Part shown: positions 34,314-42,812 of the stretch, piece after piece | Layout: the number at the start of each line of letters is the position of its first letter | Position numbering within the stretch: the stretch's first letter is position 1 | NCBI GenBank assembly: GCA_951812325.1 | Contig: OX638294.1 | Location: 2,520,859-2,584,858, forward strand | Source of the DNA: an uncultured Thermoanaerobaculia bacterium | GTDB taxonomy: Bacteria; Acidobacteriota; Thermoanaerobaculia; Multivoradales; Multivoraceae | DNA length: 64,000 bases | Reading direction: 5' to 3' | The notes under the pieces: generated by a model | Databases searched by the model: none | The model's input: the letters and a program-made list of their open reading frames with translations, nothing else | What the model was told of the DNA's origin: nothing | Made by a program: the position numbers and the translations under genes

Positions 34314-34382
34314 CCAAGCTGGCTACTCCGCATCAGCTCCCGCCAAAGAGACTTCGAGGTCGTCGGTCCAAGGCATGCTTGA

Positions 34383-34391
34383 ACCCTAGCA
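34383..34391 (-). promoter_or_regulatory. TGCTAGGGT box upstream of P5
   Basis: It reads TTATGCTAGGGT on the minus strand, allowing TATGCT as -10. No clear -35 is seen. The box is shared with 26957, 38155 and 38655. Bases 34420-34659 beyond it are the segmental repeat also seen at about 29690. Confidence 0.4.
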
Positions 34392-34659
34392 TAAGCGGCC
34401 GTGCAGATCCTGCGCTTCAGGCCGAGTGTCGGGGACAGGAGCCCTGCATGTCGGAGCGTGGAGAACCGTACCGGCACGGACTGGACGTATCTGGAGTGGT
34501 TATCTCTCTTCGGTCGTCGGAATCTCCGACTCTGGAACAGTTCTGCGACGAGAGCTGGAGATGCACTCGCCGGCGGACGGCAGCCAACTGGTCGACGGGG
34601 GGCGCTTGCGGCGTCTCGGCCGGCCCCGGACCACCGCGTCCGACGCACGTCCGACGCAC

Positions 34660-36039
34660 TCAGAACAGATCGCTGTCGCCCTTCGTGTAATAGCCCCTGC
34701 GCATCAGCGACACGGCGTCACCGCCAACGAAGGGCGCCAGGCCGGTGACCAGCCCCTGCGGTTCGGGGCGCCGGACCAGGCCCAGAGCGTCCAGCTCCCT
34801 GGCCAACCAGCGCGGTCGGCTGCCGAACCAGCCGACCACCGGGAGGCCGGGCGCCCGCATCGCGGCGAGCAGCGCGCGCACCGCCGGCCGCTCGGCCGGA
34901 TCGACCAGTGCATCGCCCCATTCCACCCGATCGGGCAGCCGCGTCGCCGCCGCCCAGGCCGCCAGCCGGCCCCGCCGGTACGCGGCGATCAACCGCGGGC
35001 CCCCGGCCGGACGGTCGAGATAGCGCCAGCGCAGGTACTCGGAGGAACGTTCCACCAGAAGTCCGTAGCGGTCGCTCACGCGCTCGAACAGGGCGTCGAA
35101 CTCCGCGTCGACCTCGGAACGCTCCGTGATCCGCCGCAGATCGTAGCGGGCGCTCAGCCGGGCATTGCGGCTCAGCGGGGCACTCGGCAGGAGCTCCCGG
35201 TAGGGCACGTCCTCCACCCGCCGCACACCCAGGAAGCGGTTGGAGAATTTCCGGATGTTGCCCGTGTTGAAGCCGTAGTTGAACGCGATCCGCCCCTTGC
35301 AGTTCACGAGACAGAAGTGCCGCGCCGACCGCGCCAGCAGGCTGGTCGGCCCGCGGCCAACGGTGCGGGCGCTGCGACGGGTCATCGTGTCGCCCACCTG
35401 GTGGCTGTCGGCCGGGCTGGTCGGCGGCAGGCCGCGCCAGCGCACCGGGTACGCGCAGTACTGGCACGCGAGCTCGCCGTCCGGCGCGAACGCGAGCGAG
35501 ATCCGGGGGCCGCCCCGCGGGTTGTGGTGGTACTTCCAGGCCCAGTGCTCCAGGCTCAGATCGCGCCCGAAGCTGTCCCGGAACAACTCGAGGATCGCCG
35601 GCTCGTCTCCCGACCGGTAACTGCGGACGCGGTACCCGTCGCGGCGCGCGCGCACCACGCGGAACGGCGGCGCCGCCTCGTTCCCGGCGACCGGCTCCGG
35701 GAGACCGGCCCGCTCGGCGACCGGCCGGAACCCCGCCTCCAGCAGATCGAGAATCAGCCGGTCGTAGCCGCTCGGCGCGGTCTCCGAAGCGGCCGCGTCG
35801 TAGGCCCAGCCGACCACCACGTCGTCCGGCAGTTCCTCCACCCCGGCCATCGTCTCCGAACCGTGCACCAGGCGAAACCCCTCGGGCCGTATCGCCCTCA
35901 CGCCGCCGCGGGGAAGCACCTTCGCCACCGCCTGGTCGAGACCGCCCTCGGGCGCCGCCCCCGCCCGGCAACGCTCGAGAGAACGATTCCAGGCCTCAAC
36001 CGCTGCCGCGGCCGTGTCCGAGCCGCGCTCCGCGTTCAC
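34660..36039 (-). CDS. GNAT-family N-acyltransferase, two-part
   Basis: Predicted cytoplasmic acyltransferase of 459 residues; acceptor unknown. The N-terminal ~120 residues (LPDDVVVGWAYDAAAS...) have no recognised domain. A GNAT core starts at about 128 (YRVRSYRSGDEPAILELFRDSFG). YLRWRYLDRP, typical of GNAT enzymes in polysaccharide gene clusters, lies in the second half, which ends RGYYTKGDSDLF. The gene is high-GC like the chromosomal core. It is followed by the P5 upstream region. Its 3' half has been copied to 29940-30440. A role in surface glycan modification is plausible given the glycosyltransferase and exporter at 41-43 kb, but this is inference. Confidence 0.75.
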   Translation of the reverse strand: MNAERGSDTAAAAVEAWNRSLERCRAGAAPEGGLDQAVAKVLPRGGVRAIRPEGFRLVHGSETMAGVEELPDDVVVGWAYDAAASETAPSGYDRLILDLLEAGFRPVAERAGLPEPVAGNEAAPPFRVVRARRDGYRVRSYRSGDEPAILELFRDSFGRDLSLEHWAWKYHHNPRGGPRISLAFAPDGELACQYCAYPVRWRGLPPTSPADSHQVGDTMTRRSARTVGRGPTSLLARSARHFCLVNCKGRIAFNYGFNTGNIRKFSNRFLGVRRVEDVPYRELLPSAPLSRNARLSARYDLRRITERSEVDAEFDALFERVSDRYGLLVERSSEYLRWRYLDRPAGGPRLIAAYRRGRLAAWAAATRLPDRVEWGDALVDPAERPAVRALLAAMRAPGLPVVGWFGSRPRWLARELDALGLVRRPEPQGLVTGLAPFVGGDAVSLMRRGYYTKGDSDLF

Positions 36040-36087
36040 GCCCGGGATGCTAGCAAGGGCAGCCTGGCGCGCGCGGCGGAGCGGCCG

Positions 36088-38004
36088 CTACTCGCGGCAT
36101 TCGAAGGCCGAGGTGTCTCTCGCGGGGGACGCCACATCTCCCTGGCGGTTGTGATGAGACCAGTAGCGACCCTCCCCGTCCGTCACGTGGAGATTGAAAG
36201 CCACGTCGGTCACCGGCGCCACGAACACCCATCGGTGGCCGTTGTAGTCACAGCCGTTCAGGACCTTGACCAGCACCTCCGCGTTGCCTGCGTCGAAGAA
36301 CCAGAGCAAACCGGATTCGCCCGAGGCCCAGATGCCGCCCTTGCCGTCGCCGACCTCGCCAGCCGGCGTTTCGTAGCAGAACCCGACCTCGTAGCCGCCG
36401 TCGAACACGAGCGGCGTGGTCTCGGGCACACAGTTCGTGTAGCCCTCTCCGGAAGGCGGATCGGGGTACGAATCAGGATCAAGGGTCGTCCTGGGGAGCG
36501 ACGTGCCGCCCGAGCGGACGGAGTCCGGACCCGAATCGTTGACGGCGCGCCGAACGCCGTAGGCGCTGACGTGGCGATCCCGTTCCACCTCCCGAGGCAG
36601 CCAGTCGTCGCCTTGCGCCGGAACAGCTCCGGTGGCGCGACCGCGGCACTCGAAGGCGGAGGTATCTCTCGCGGGGGCCGCCACATCTCCCTGGCGGTTG
36701 TGATGGGACCAGAAGCGACCGTCACCGTCCGTCACGTGGAGATTGAAGGCCACGTCGGTCACCGGCGCGACGAACACCCACCGGTGGCCGTTGTTGCCGC
36801 AGCCGTTCAGAACCTTGACCAGCACCTCCGCGTTGCCGGAGTTGAAGAACCAGAGCAAACCGGATTCGCCCGAGGCCCAGATGCCGCCCTTGCCGTCGCC
36901 GACCTCGCCACTCGGCGTTTCGTAGCAGAACGCGACCCTGTAGCCGTCGTCGAACACGAGCGGCGTGGTCTGGGGCACGCAGTCCGTGTAGCCCTCTCCG
37001 GAAGGCGGATCGGGGTACGAATCAGGGTCGGGGTCGTCGGGGTCGGGGTCGGCGGGGTCGTCGGGGTCGGGGTCGTCAGGGTCGTCAGGGTCGGGGTCGT
37101 CAGGGTCGGGGTCGTCAGGGCCGGGTCGGGGGCCGGGATCGGGATCAGGATCGGGATCAGGATCGGGGTCCGTACCCGCATGATTGACGGCGAGCCGGAT
37201 GCCGAAAGCCCTGAGGGTCGGATCTGTCTCGTCCAGCAGGACTCCGTGGAGCCAGGACTCCCAGTTTCCGCCTTCCTCCGGAATCCCCCGGGTGGCGCGA
37301 ACGCCGCCGCCCGGCCCGGTCTCGTCCACCATCAGGGCCTTCATCTTCCAGAACTGCGGGTCGGGCGGCCATTCGTCGAGCTGCCAGACGACGGAGACCC
37401 AGACGTCGCCGCCAGCGAGATCCAGACCCTCCAGATCGCCCCGAATCTTGAAGCAGTCGTATGTCCCAGCCTCGAGCAATTGTACCTCTACGTCGTAGCC
37501 CGCCAGCAGGGTTTCCGGCGTTTCCCCGCCTGAGTAGAGATTGACCGAGAACTCGCCATTGGGGTTCGGCTCCCACGCCGCGCGGCCCATGCAGGCCACC
37601 GCGTGGTCGACGGTCCCCGCCGCGCGCAGACGGAAGCGCTGAGCGTACTCGTGCTTGAAGGACGGCAGGTACGTGTTGAAGTCAGTCAGGAACCGTGGCG
37701 CTTCCATGCTGCCGTCGTCGTACCGGTAGAGCTCGGTGTAGGACTCGGTGACCGCCTGCGGGACGCCGGCTGATCCGTCTACTCCGTGCCGAGGCGACCG
37801 CACGTCGCGGGCACGCGCGGACACGGGAACTTCGCCCGCCTGCTCGGTGAGCCGCCAGGGAACCGTTTCGGCCTGACCCTGTGGTTCGCTGCCGACGGGA
37901 AGCAGCAGGTCGCGGCCCGTCTGGGCCGCGAGCGGCGCCGCGAGCATGGCAGCCAGCGCGGCAAGAAGGACGAAAGAACGACGATCCAGTACTCGGTGCA
38001 ACAC
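36088..38004 (-). CDS. Large secreted protein with Asp-Pro linker and two C-terminal repeat domains, copy 2
   Basis: Exported protein of 638 residues with the same plan as copy 1: GTG start after GAGGAGGAG, signal peptide ending LAAPLAAQ, unique N-terminal domain, DP/DDP linker, and two copies of the ~115-residue C-terminal domain. Between the two C-terminal domains it has an extra segment (NDSGPDSVRSGGTSLPRT) absent from copy 1. The N-terminal domain differs in patches (APRFLTDFNTYLP against AAYQFDFDTFLP), the rest being nearly identical. The duplication extends past the gene into the P1 3' end. Confidence 0.85.
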   Translation of the reverse strand: MLHRVLDRRSFVLLAALAAMLAAPLAAQTGRDLLLPVGSEPQGQAETVPWRLTEQAGEVPVSARARDVRSPRHGVDGSAGVPQAVTESYTELYRYDDGSMEAPRFLTDFNTYLPSFKHEYAQRFRLRAAGTVDHAVACMGRAAWEPNPNGEFSVNLYSGGETPETLLAGYDVEVQLLEAGTYDCFKIRGDLEGLDLAGGDVWVSVVWQLDEWPPDPQFWKMKALMVDETGPGGGVRATRGIPEEGGNWESWLHGVLLDETDPTLRAFGIRLAVNHAGTDPDPDPDPDPDPGPRPGPDDPDPDDPDPDDPDDPDPDDPADPDPDDPDPDSYPDPPSGEGYTDCVPQTTPLVFDDGYRVAFCYETPSGEVGDGKGGIWASGESGLLWFFNSGNAEVLVKVLNGCGNNGHRWVFVAPVTDVAFNLHVTDGDGRFWSHHNRQGDVAAPARDTSAFECRGRATGAVPAQGDDWLPREVERDRHVSAYGVRRAVNDSGPDSVRSGGTSLPRTTLDPDSYPDPPSGEGYTNCVPETTPLVFDGGYEVGFCYETPAGEVGDGKGGIWASGESGLLWFFDAGNAEVLVKVLNGCDYNGHRWVFVAPVTDVAFNLHVTDGEGRYWSHHNRQGDVASPARDTSAFECRE

Positions 38005-38154
38005 GGTAGCTCCTCCTCGGTTCTCTTGAACGGTCACTAGGCGCGGCCGGCGAGCCTCCTTGCGATCGAGCAACCCTGAAGGGACACGGCTCCGTGCGGT
38101 TCACTGCCGGGAAGACTCTCGGGAGGCTCTCTCAAGGCTCTGTCCGGTATTTTC

Positions 38155-38163
38155 ACCCTAGCA
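38155..38163 (-). promoter_or_regulatory. TGCTAGGGT promoter-like box upstream of Asp-Pro protein 2
   Basis: On the minus strand it reads TATGCTAGGGT, with TTGGGC 18 bases before TATGCT. This is the best -35/-10 pair among the six related boxes, about 150 bases from the GTG. Confidence 0.45.
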
Positions 38164-38279
38164 TACTCGCAAGAGCCAGAATCGCCCAAGATCTGCCCAA
38201 CTGGAAAGGATCATGGACGATCGACATCAGTCGACATCGGGCAGGCCCCGTCACCTGCCCACACAAGCAGCACGGACCC

Positions 38280-38545
38280 GGCGCCAGCCCTGATTCGCCG
38301 CCGAAGCCTTCAAGGGCAGGTGACCGTGAAGTTCAAGGCTTCCCCGGCGTCGCCGAAGCTCTCCCCTCGATCGCCACCGCCCATCGTCACCGCCGCCGCC
38401 AGCCAACAGCGGGATGGGGGGAGTCACCTGGGCTTCGTGGCCGGCCAGGGTGTCCATCTACTGACGGACGATGACCGGCAGGGGAACGTTGTTCGTCCCG
38501 CTGCAACACGCCGGCGCGGACCCGGCTACTCGCGGCGCGGGAAAA
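38280..38545 (-). pseudogene. Remnant of a P-family 3' end fused to an Asp-Pro protein tail
   Basis: Bases about 38283-38500 match 27083-27265, the last codons of P1 and beyond, with indels that break the frame. They are followed at about 38515-38540 by the bases around the stop codon of the Asp-Pro protein (compare 24890-24912). This is debris of the segmental duplication that copied 24.9-27.3 kb to 36.1-38.5 kb. Confidence 0.7.
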
Positions 38546-38654
38546 CCACACCAGAAGTGCCGGGTTCGTGCCGTCCCGGCTCTTGTTGGCCGGGAAGGCA
38601 GGGTGTCCGACTCCATTCGACGGGAAGGGGGACTGGATCTGCACGGCCCGGTTC

Positions 38655-38663
38655 TGCTAGGGT
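38655..38663 (+). promoter_or_regulatory. TGCTAGGGT box upstream of P6
   Basis: Followed by TCCAGCACGTC exactly as in the P2 upstream region (there TGCTAGCGT). It is about 70 bases before the structured element. No clear -35. Confidence 0.4.
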
Positions 38664-38732
38664 TCCAGCACGTCTTGGACTGACGGCCTTGAAGTCTCTT
38701 GGCAGGAGGTGTGATGCGCAGCATCAGATTCG

Positions 38733-38819
38733 GTGACGGCAGGCGGCTCTGTCGAGCCGGTGTCCGGTCATCCACGGAACGTCAGCGGCTGTGGCAACGC
38801 GGGTAGTCCGCATCGCCAC
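38733..38819 (+). promoter_or_regulatory. Candidate structured RNA leader element of P6
   Basis: 87 bases on the plus strand, the only plus-strand copy. The stem GTGACGG with TCGCCAC has one mismatch and one G-T wobble. The hairpin GGCTC-TGTC-GAGCC is perfect, with a changed loop, and the invariant core is present. It ends about 103 bases before the P6 ATG. A GTGGC-gagaa-GCCGC hairpin again precedes the ribosome site. Confidence 0.5.
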
Positions 38820-38921
38820 GCTATGATTCCCGGAGATCCCCACAGATTGAACAACCTTGGTCGGGCTTTGGAGAGTCCGGCCCGAAAACGGTGGCGAGAA
38901 GCCGCTCAAGGAGAAGAACTG

Positions 38922-40040
38922 ATGAAGCAGATCTTGATCGCGCTGGTTCTCTGCGCGACTTCGGCGATGGCATTCGGTCAGACCGTCTCTTGCGAGGCCT
39001 GCACCCATGACGTGTCCGTCTACATGGGCGATGGCGGACTCATCGCCGAGGCCGACGGCGCCGACACGGTGACCTACGTCTCCACCTGTGGCGGCGTCAC
39101 CCAGTCTGGCGAACTCGAGCCCGGCAATGACGGCGTGGTCATGATGCAGTTCATGGACAGTGGCCTCGTTTGCAACGCGGCAACGAGTCGCCTGCAGCTC
39201 GGGCCCGTCAAGGACGGCGGTTGGCACTGGATCACGGACGACACGAACTCGGCCGTGGGCTCCCTGGTCAACCAGGACGTCCTCGGCAACACCAAGGCTG
39301 AGATCACGAACCCCGGCCCTGGCGTGACGATGAGGGAGGGCAGGGGCGCCGTCCTCGTCAAGGAGACCGCGACCGGCCGTCTCGCCCTCCTGCCGAACGT
39401 TCTGCCGGAACCGCCGGAGGATGATCCGCCCATGAAGTGCGGCCGCAGCCAGAGTCGGTGCACGCTGGGCGACGGTGGCGCGATGATCCTGGCGACGAGC
39501 ACGGACGACATCACCGACACGACGGTGCTGATCGCAGACAAGAGCACCGTCACACGGCCCGCCGGGACTGGCGCGATAACCATCATCGCCGACCTGTGGA
39601 TGAACGGGAGCGGTCACTTATCGAACGATCCGAACAAACCACCAGGCTTCGGACAGCCCGAATCCGTCATGTCTGACTTCAGGAGCGAGGAGCGCTTGAC
39701 CGGCGTTACCTACGCTGTGGCGGTCAGCCCGGCGGGGTCAGCTCTCACGGACGGTTCCTCGACGGCGGTAGGCGGCGTAAAGTTCGCAAGCGCGAGCGAC
39801 GCCGCCACGATCACCGTCGAAGCGGACACCGCCTACTGCGCGAGGACGGCCAACGTTTCCCTGCCAGTGACGGTCACCGCGACGATGACTGCAGATGACG
39901 CAAAACAGGTGACGCCCTTTATCCAGCGGTCGACGACCGGCGTGGTCGCGGCCACGGGCTTCACGATTGCCTGCCCTGCGGCATCGGCGGCCAACCAGGG
40001 CCAGGAACTGGTGCCGGACAATCCGTTCTCCGCCGAGTAG
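38922..40040 (+). CDS. Eight-cysteine secreted protein P6
   Basis: 372-residue family member and first gene of the plus-strand pair P6-P7. Signal peptide MKQILIALVLCATSAMAFGQ, then CEACTHDVSVYMGDGG. All eight cysteines are present, and the conserved tail ends QELVPDNPFSAE. The start at ATG 38922 follows AAGGAGAAG; the open frame extends further up, but only through the leader. It differs most from its sisters around KCGRSQSRCTLGDG, where the spacing of two cysteines is shortened. Confidence 0.85.
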   Translation: MKQILIALVLCATSAMAFGQTVSCEACTHDVSVYMGDGGLIAEADGADTVTYVSTCGGVTQSGELEPGNDGVVMMQFMDSGLVCNAATSRLQLGPVKDGGWHWITDDTNSAVGSLVNQDVLGNTKAEITNPGPGVTMREGRGAVLVKETATGRLALLPNVLPEPPEDDPPMKCGRSQSRCTLGDGGAMILATSTDDITDTTVLIADKSTVTRPAGTGAITIIADLWMNGSGHLSNDPNKPPGFGQPESVMSDFRSEERLTGVTYAVAVSPAGSALTDGSSTAVGGVKFASASDAATITVEADTAYCARTANVSLPVTVTATMTADDAKQVTPFIQRSTTGVVAATGFTIACPAASAANQGQELVPDNPFSAE

Positions 40041-40075
40041 AGGAAACAACCAGCCGATCAAGGAGAAAGAATCTG

Positions 40076-41263
40076 ATGCAACTGATGAAGCAAACCACGA
40101 TCGCGCTGGTTCTCTGCGCGATTCCGGCGACGGCCTTTGGTCAGAGCGACTTCTGCGAGGCCTGCACCCATGACGTATCGGTCTACATGGGCGATGGGGG
40201 ACTCGTCGCAGAGGCCGAAGGCGGGGTCGTGGCCTGGGTTGCCACCTGTGGCAACGTCATCCGGCATGGCGAACTTGCGCCCAACCCCGACGGCGTGGTC
40301 ACGATGCAGTTCATGGACAGCGGCCTCGTCTGCAACGCGGACGAGAGCCGCCTGCAGGTCGGCCCGGTCAAGGACGGCGGTTGGTACTGGATCACGGACG
40401 ACACGGCCTCGGCCGGGGGTTCCCTGGTCAGCCAGCGAGTCCTCGACAACGCCAAGACCAGCATCACGAGCGCCGGCCCCGGCGTGACGATGAGGGAGGG
40501 CATGGGCGCCGTCTTCCTCAAGGAGACCGCGACCGGCCGTGTCGGCCTCCTGCCGAACATTCTGCCGGAACCGCCGACGGTTCCGCTCAGGAAGTGCGGC
40601 TACGACAGGTCGGGGACGGATTACACCCGCCGGGTTAGTCACTGCACGCTGGGCGACGGCGGCGCGATGATCCTGGCGACGGTCACGGACGGCATTACGG
40701 GAGTGACTGTGCAAATCCCGAACGCGGGCGCCGTCACCCGGCCCGCCGGGACCGGCACGCTGAAAATCGTTGTCGACCTGTGGATGAACGGAAGCGGTCA
40801 CTACACGACTTCCTTGGACTCGGATGCAAACGCCAAGCTCGGACACCCGGAGTTCGCGATGACCGAAACCAGGGCCGCCGACCGCTTGACGGACATTGAC
40901 TATGCGTTGGCTCTTGGCAGCGGCCAGACGGCGACGGTTATCGTCACCGGCGACGATCCGACGGCAGGCGTCAGCGTCGTGGCAGAAGACAGCGCCGCCA
41001 CGATCTCCATCGTGAAGGACGAGGAGTTCTGCAGCAGCACGAACAACGTCAACGTCCCCCTGCCAGTCACCATCCGCGCCAACTTCGACGCCAACCGCAC
41101 CCAGGTGACCCCCAACATCTTCCATGTTGGCGAGGGGGGCCCCGCCACCGGCAACCCGGACGACCCCGGCAGCGGCTCGGAAGGTCCTAGCAACCCGGAC
41201 GACCCCGGCGGCGCGACCCCAGACAAAGGTGGGGGGCCGTCCTTCACCATCATCTGCCCTTAG
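40076..41263 (+). CDS. Eight-cysteine secreted protein P7
   Basis: 395-residue family member, 35 bases after P6 with its own AAGGAGAAAG site. Signal peptide MQLMKQTTIALVLCAIPATAFGQ, then CEACTHDVSVYMGDGG. All eight cysteines are present. It carries an extra Gly/Pro/Asp-rich insert (NPDDPGSGSEGPSNPDDPGG) just before the final IICP, found in no other member and reminiscent of the Asp-Pro linkers nearby. Confidence 0.85.
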   Translation: MQLMKQTTIALVLCAIPATAFGQSDFCEACTHDVSVYMGDGGLVAEAEGGVVAWVATCGNVIRHGELAPNPDGVVTMQFMDSGLVCNADESRLQVGPVKDGGWYWITDDTASAGGSLVSQRVLDNAKTSITSAGPGVTMREGMGAVFLKETATGRVGLLPNILPEPPTVPLRKCGYDRSGTDYTRRVSHCTLGDGGAMILATVTDGITGVTVQIPNAGAVTRPAGTGTLKIVVDLWMNGSGHYTTSLDSDANAKLGHPEFAMTETRAADRLTDIDYALALGSGQTATVIVTGDDPTAGVSVVAEDSAATISIVKDEEFCSSTNNVNVPLPVTIRANFDANRTQVTPNIFHVGEGGPATGNPDDPGSGSEGPSNPDDPGGATPDKGGGPSFTIICP

Positions 41264-41292
41264 CAGCCCGTGGCCGAGTGGTCTCGGGCTGC
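41263..41292. terminator. Inverted repeat between convergent P7 and glycosyltransferase genes
   Basis: GCAGCCCG (41263-41270) pairs perfectly with CGGGCTGC (41285-41292) across a 14-base loop, starting at the P7 stop. There is no T-run, so it may be a weak bidirectional terminator. Confidence 0.4.
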
Positions 41293-41363
41293 GAACCAGG
41301 CGGTGGCTTCAAGCGTGGAGACGGTTCGGCGCCGAGGAAGGCGAAGGCGTGACGGCCGGCGCT

Positions 41364-42740
41364 TCACCAACGCAGCGGCGGCGCCGCATCCCGGCAGGCG
41401 CCATCGCTTGCCCACACCCGGACCTCTGTCCTGGCGCCCCGCTCCACGTCCTCCGGCAACTCGAAGTCCCGCGGCTCGACGCCATCCAGGCGACAACCCG
41501 CCGCCGGAACGCCCAGAGGCAGCGGCGTCGCCTCGATCCACGTTTCCCCGGCCGCTGAGCCGTCGGTCCGCTCGGCTGGCGCCCCTCCTGGACGAGTTCG
41601 AGGCCGCCGCAGTGCCGTACGGCCGGCCGGCGCCTCCGCGCACCCGGCAGGCATCTCCGTGGAGAAGGCAGGTCCTTCGGCGCCGCCGGCCGGCGGCTTC
41701 GTACGCCCGGCTGGCGGCAGCGGCGGCGGATCGGCGAACCGGCGCGGTGCGCGTTCGATCAGCCGCAGCAGTGCCGCGAACCAGGCGCCGTAGCGGCGGC
41801 GGCGGAAAAGGGCCATCGACTGCTCGAACCAGATCCGGGCGCGGGGCTCCCGCTTCGCGCTCTGGTCGTAGGCATGAACCGCGCGGGCGGCCGGCGCCAG
41901 GACCGCCCTCGCTCCGAGAGCCCGTACGCGCAGCAGCCAGTCCGTCTCTTCGAAGTAGAGCCGGTAGCGCTCGTCGAACGGCCCGACCCGCTCCCAGAAG
42001 TCCCTCCGAACGGCCAGCAGAGCGCCGGTCAGCTCGAAGCAGGGCATCGGTTCCCGGGCCGACCAGAAGGCGCGCGCGCGCCGGCGCCACCGGCGGCGGT
42101 AGGACCGGCCCCAGACCACGGATCGCTCGGCCCAGGCCGCGTCCAGTTCCGCGGCCCGGGTGCGGACCTGCTGGGGCGGCAGCATCAGCCGGCAGCCGCG
42201 GTCCCAGAACAGCCGCGGCCCGGCGACCTCCGCGTCGGCGAGCGCATCGACAAGCGCCCGCAGGCACCCCGGTTGCACGACGACATCCGCGTTCATGAGC
42301 AGCATGACCTCGCCCCGGGCCTCGCAGGCGCCGCGATTGATCCCGCCCGCGTAGCCCAGGTTGGAATCCGGCTCGATGATCATCGCTCCGGCGGTGTTTT
42401 CGCCGGCATCGCGCTCACGCGTGCGACCGGAGCGGCGAGCTTGCGAATGGCCATCGCCCGGCCGACGCCGACCTTCCCGCCGCTTCGCATCGAGGACCTC
42501 GGGGCGCTCCGCCCGCCCGCGGGACCGGGCGCCGTTGTCCACCACGACGACGTCCATCTCGAAGCCCGAAGCACGGGCGTCCCGGTGGAGCGCCGCCACG
42601 GCCGCCTCGAGCAGCGCCGGCGTGCGGTAGTGGACGATGATGGCCGAGACAACGGGCCTGTGGACGCCGGTCAGGCCGGCGGCAATTCCCGCCGCGCCGG
42701 CCTGACCCGTGTCCGGCCCACCGCCGCGACGCGACGTCAA
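41364..42740 (-). CDS. Family 2 glycosyltransferase (rhamnosyltransferase-like)
   Basis: Transfers a sugar from a nucleotide donor to a growing surface glycan, acting at the cytoplasmic face. SAIIVHYRTPALLEAAVAAL opens the GT-A fold. It continues with VVVDNG, NLGYAGGINRG, the metal-binding LLMNADVVV (a DxD variant), LTGALLAVRRDFWERVGPFDE and FFEETDWLLR-like YFEETDWLLRV. The 458-residue protein has a ~25-residue Arg/Asp-rich insert after DNG and a long Pro/Ala-rich C-terminal extension of ~150 residues with no domain. The start (TTG 42740) is uncertain. It lies downstream of the ABC permease on the same strand. Confidence 0.85.
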   Translation of the reverse strand: MTSRRGGGPDTGQAGAAGIAAGLTGVHRPVVSAIIVHYRTPALLEAAVAALHRDARASGFEMDVVVVDNGARSRGRAERPEVLDAKRREGRRRPGDGHSQARRSGRTRERDAGENTAGAMIIEPDSNLGYAGGINRGACEARGEVMLLMNADVVVQPGCLRALVDALADAEVAGPRLFWDRGCRLMLPPQQVRTRAAELDAAWAERSVVWGRSYRRRWRRRARAFWSAREPMPCFELTGALLAVRRDFWERVGPFDERYRLYFEETDWLLRVRALGARAVLAPAARAVHAYDQSAKREPRARIWFEQSMALFRRRRYGAWFAALLRLIERAPRRFADPPPLPPAGRTKPPAGGAEGPAFSTEMPAGCAEAPAGRTALRRPRTRPGGAPAERTDGSAAGETWIEATPLPLGVPAAGCRLDGVEPRDFELPEDVERGARTEVRVWASDGACRDAAPPLRW

Positions 42741-42812
42741 GGGTGGAAGCTCCCCGTGACCTGCGGACCTGGTGGGGCAAGCCTGGCAGCCCGTCGCAGA
42801 AGTCGGGGGCTG

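Noticed and set aside
41263..41350. tRNA-like start (GTGGCCGAGTGG) after P7
   Set aside because: There is no proper T-loop, acceptor pairing or anticodon stem; the bases are better explained by the GCAGCCCG/CGGGCTGC inverted repeat.
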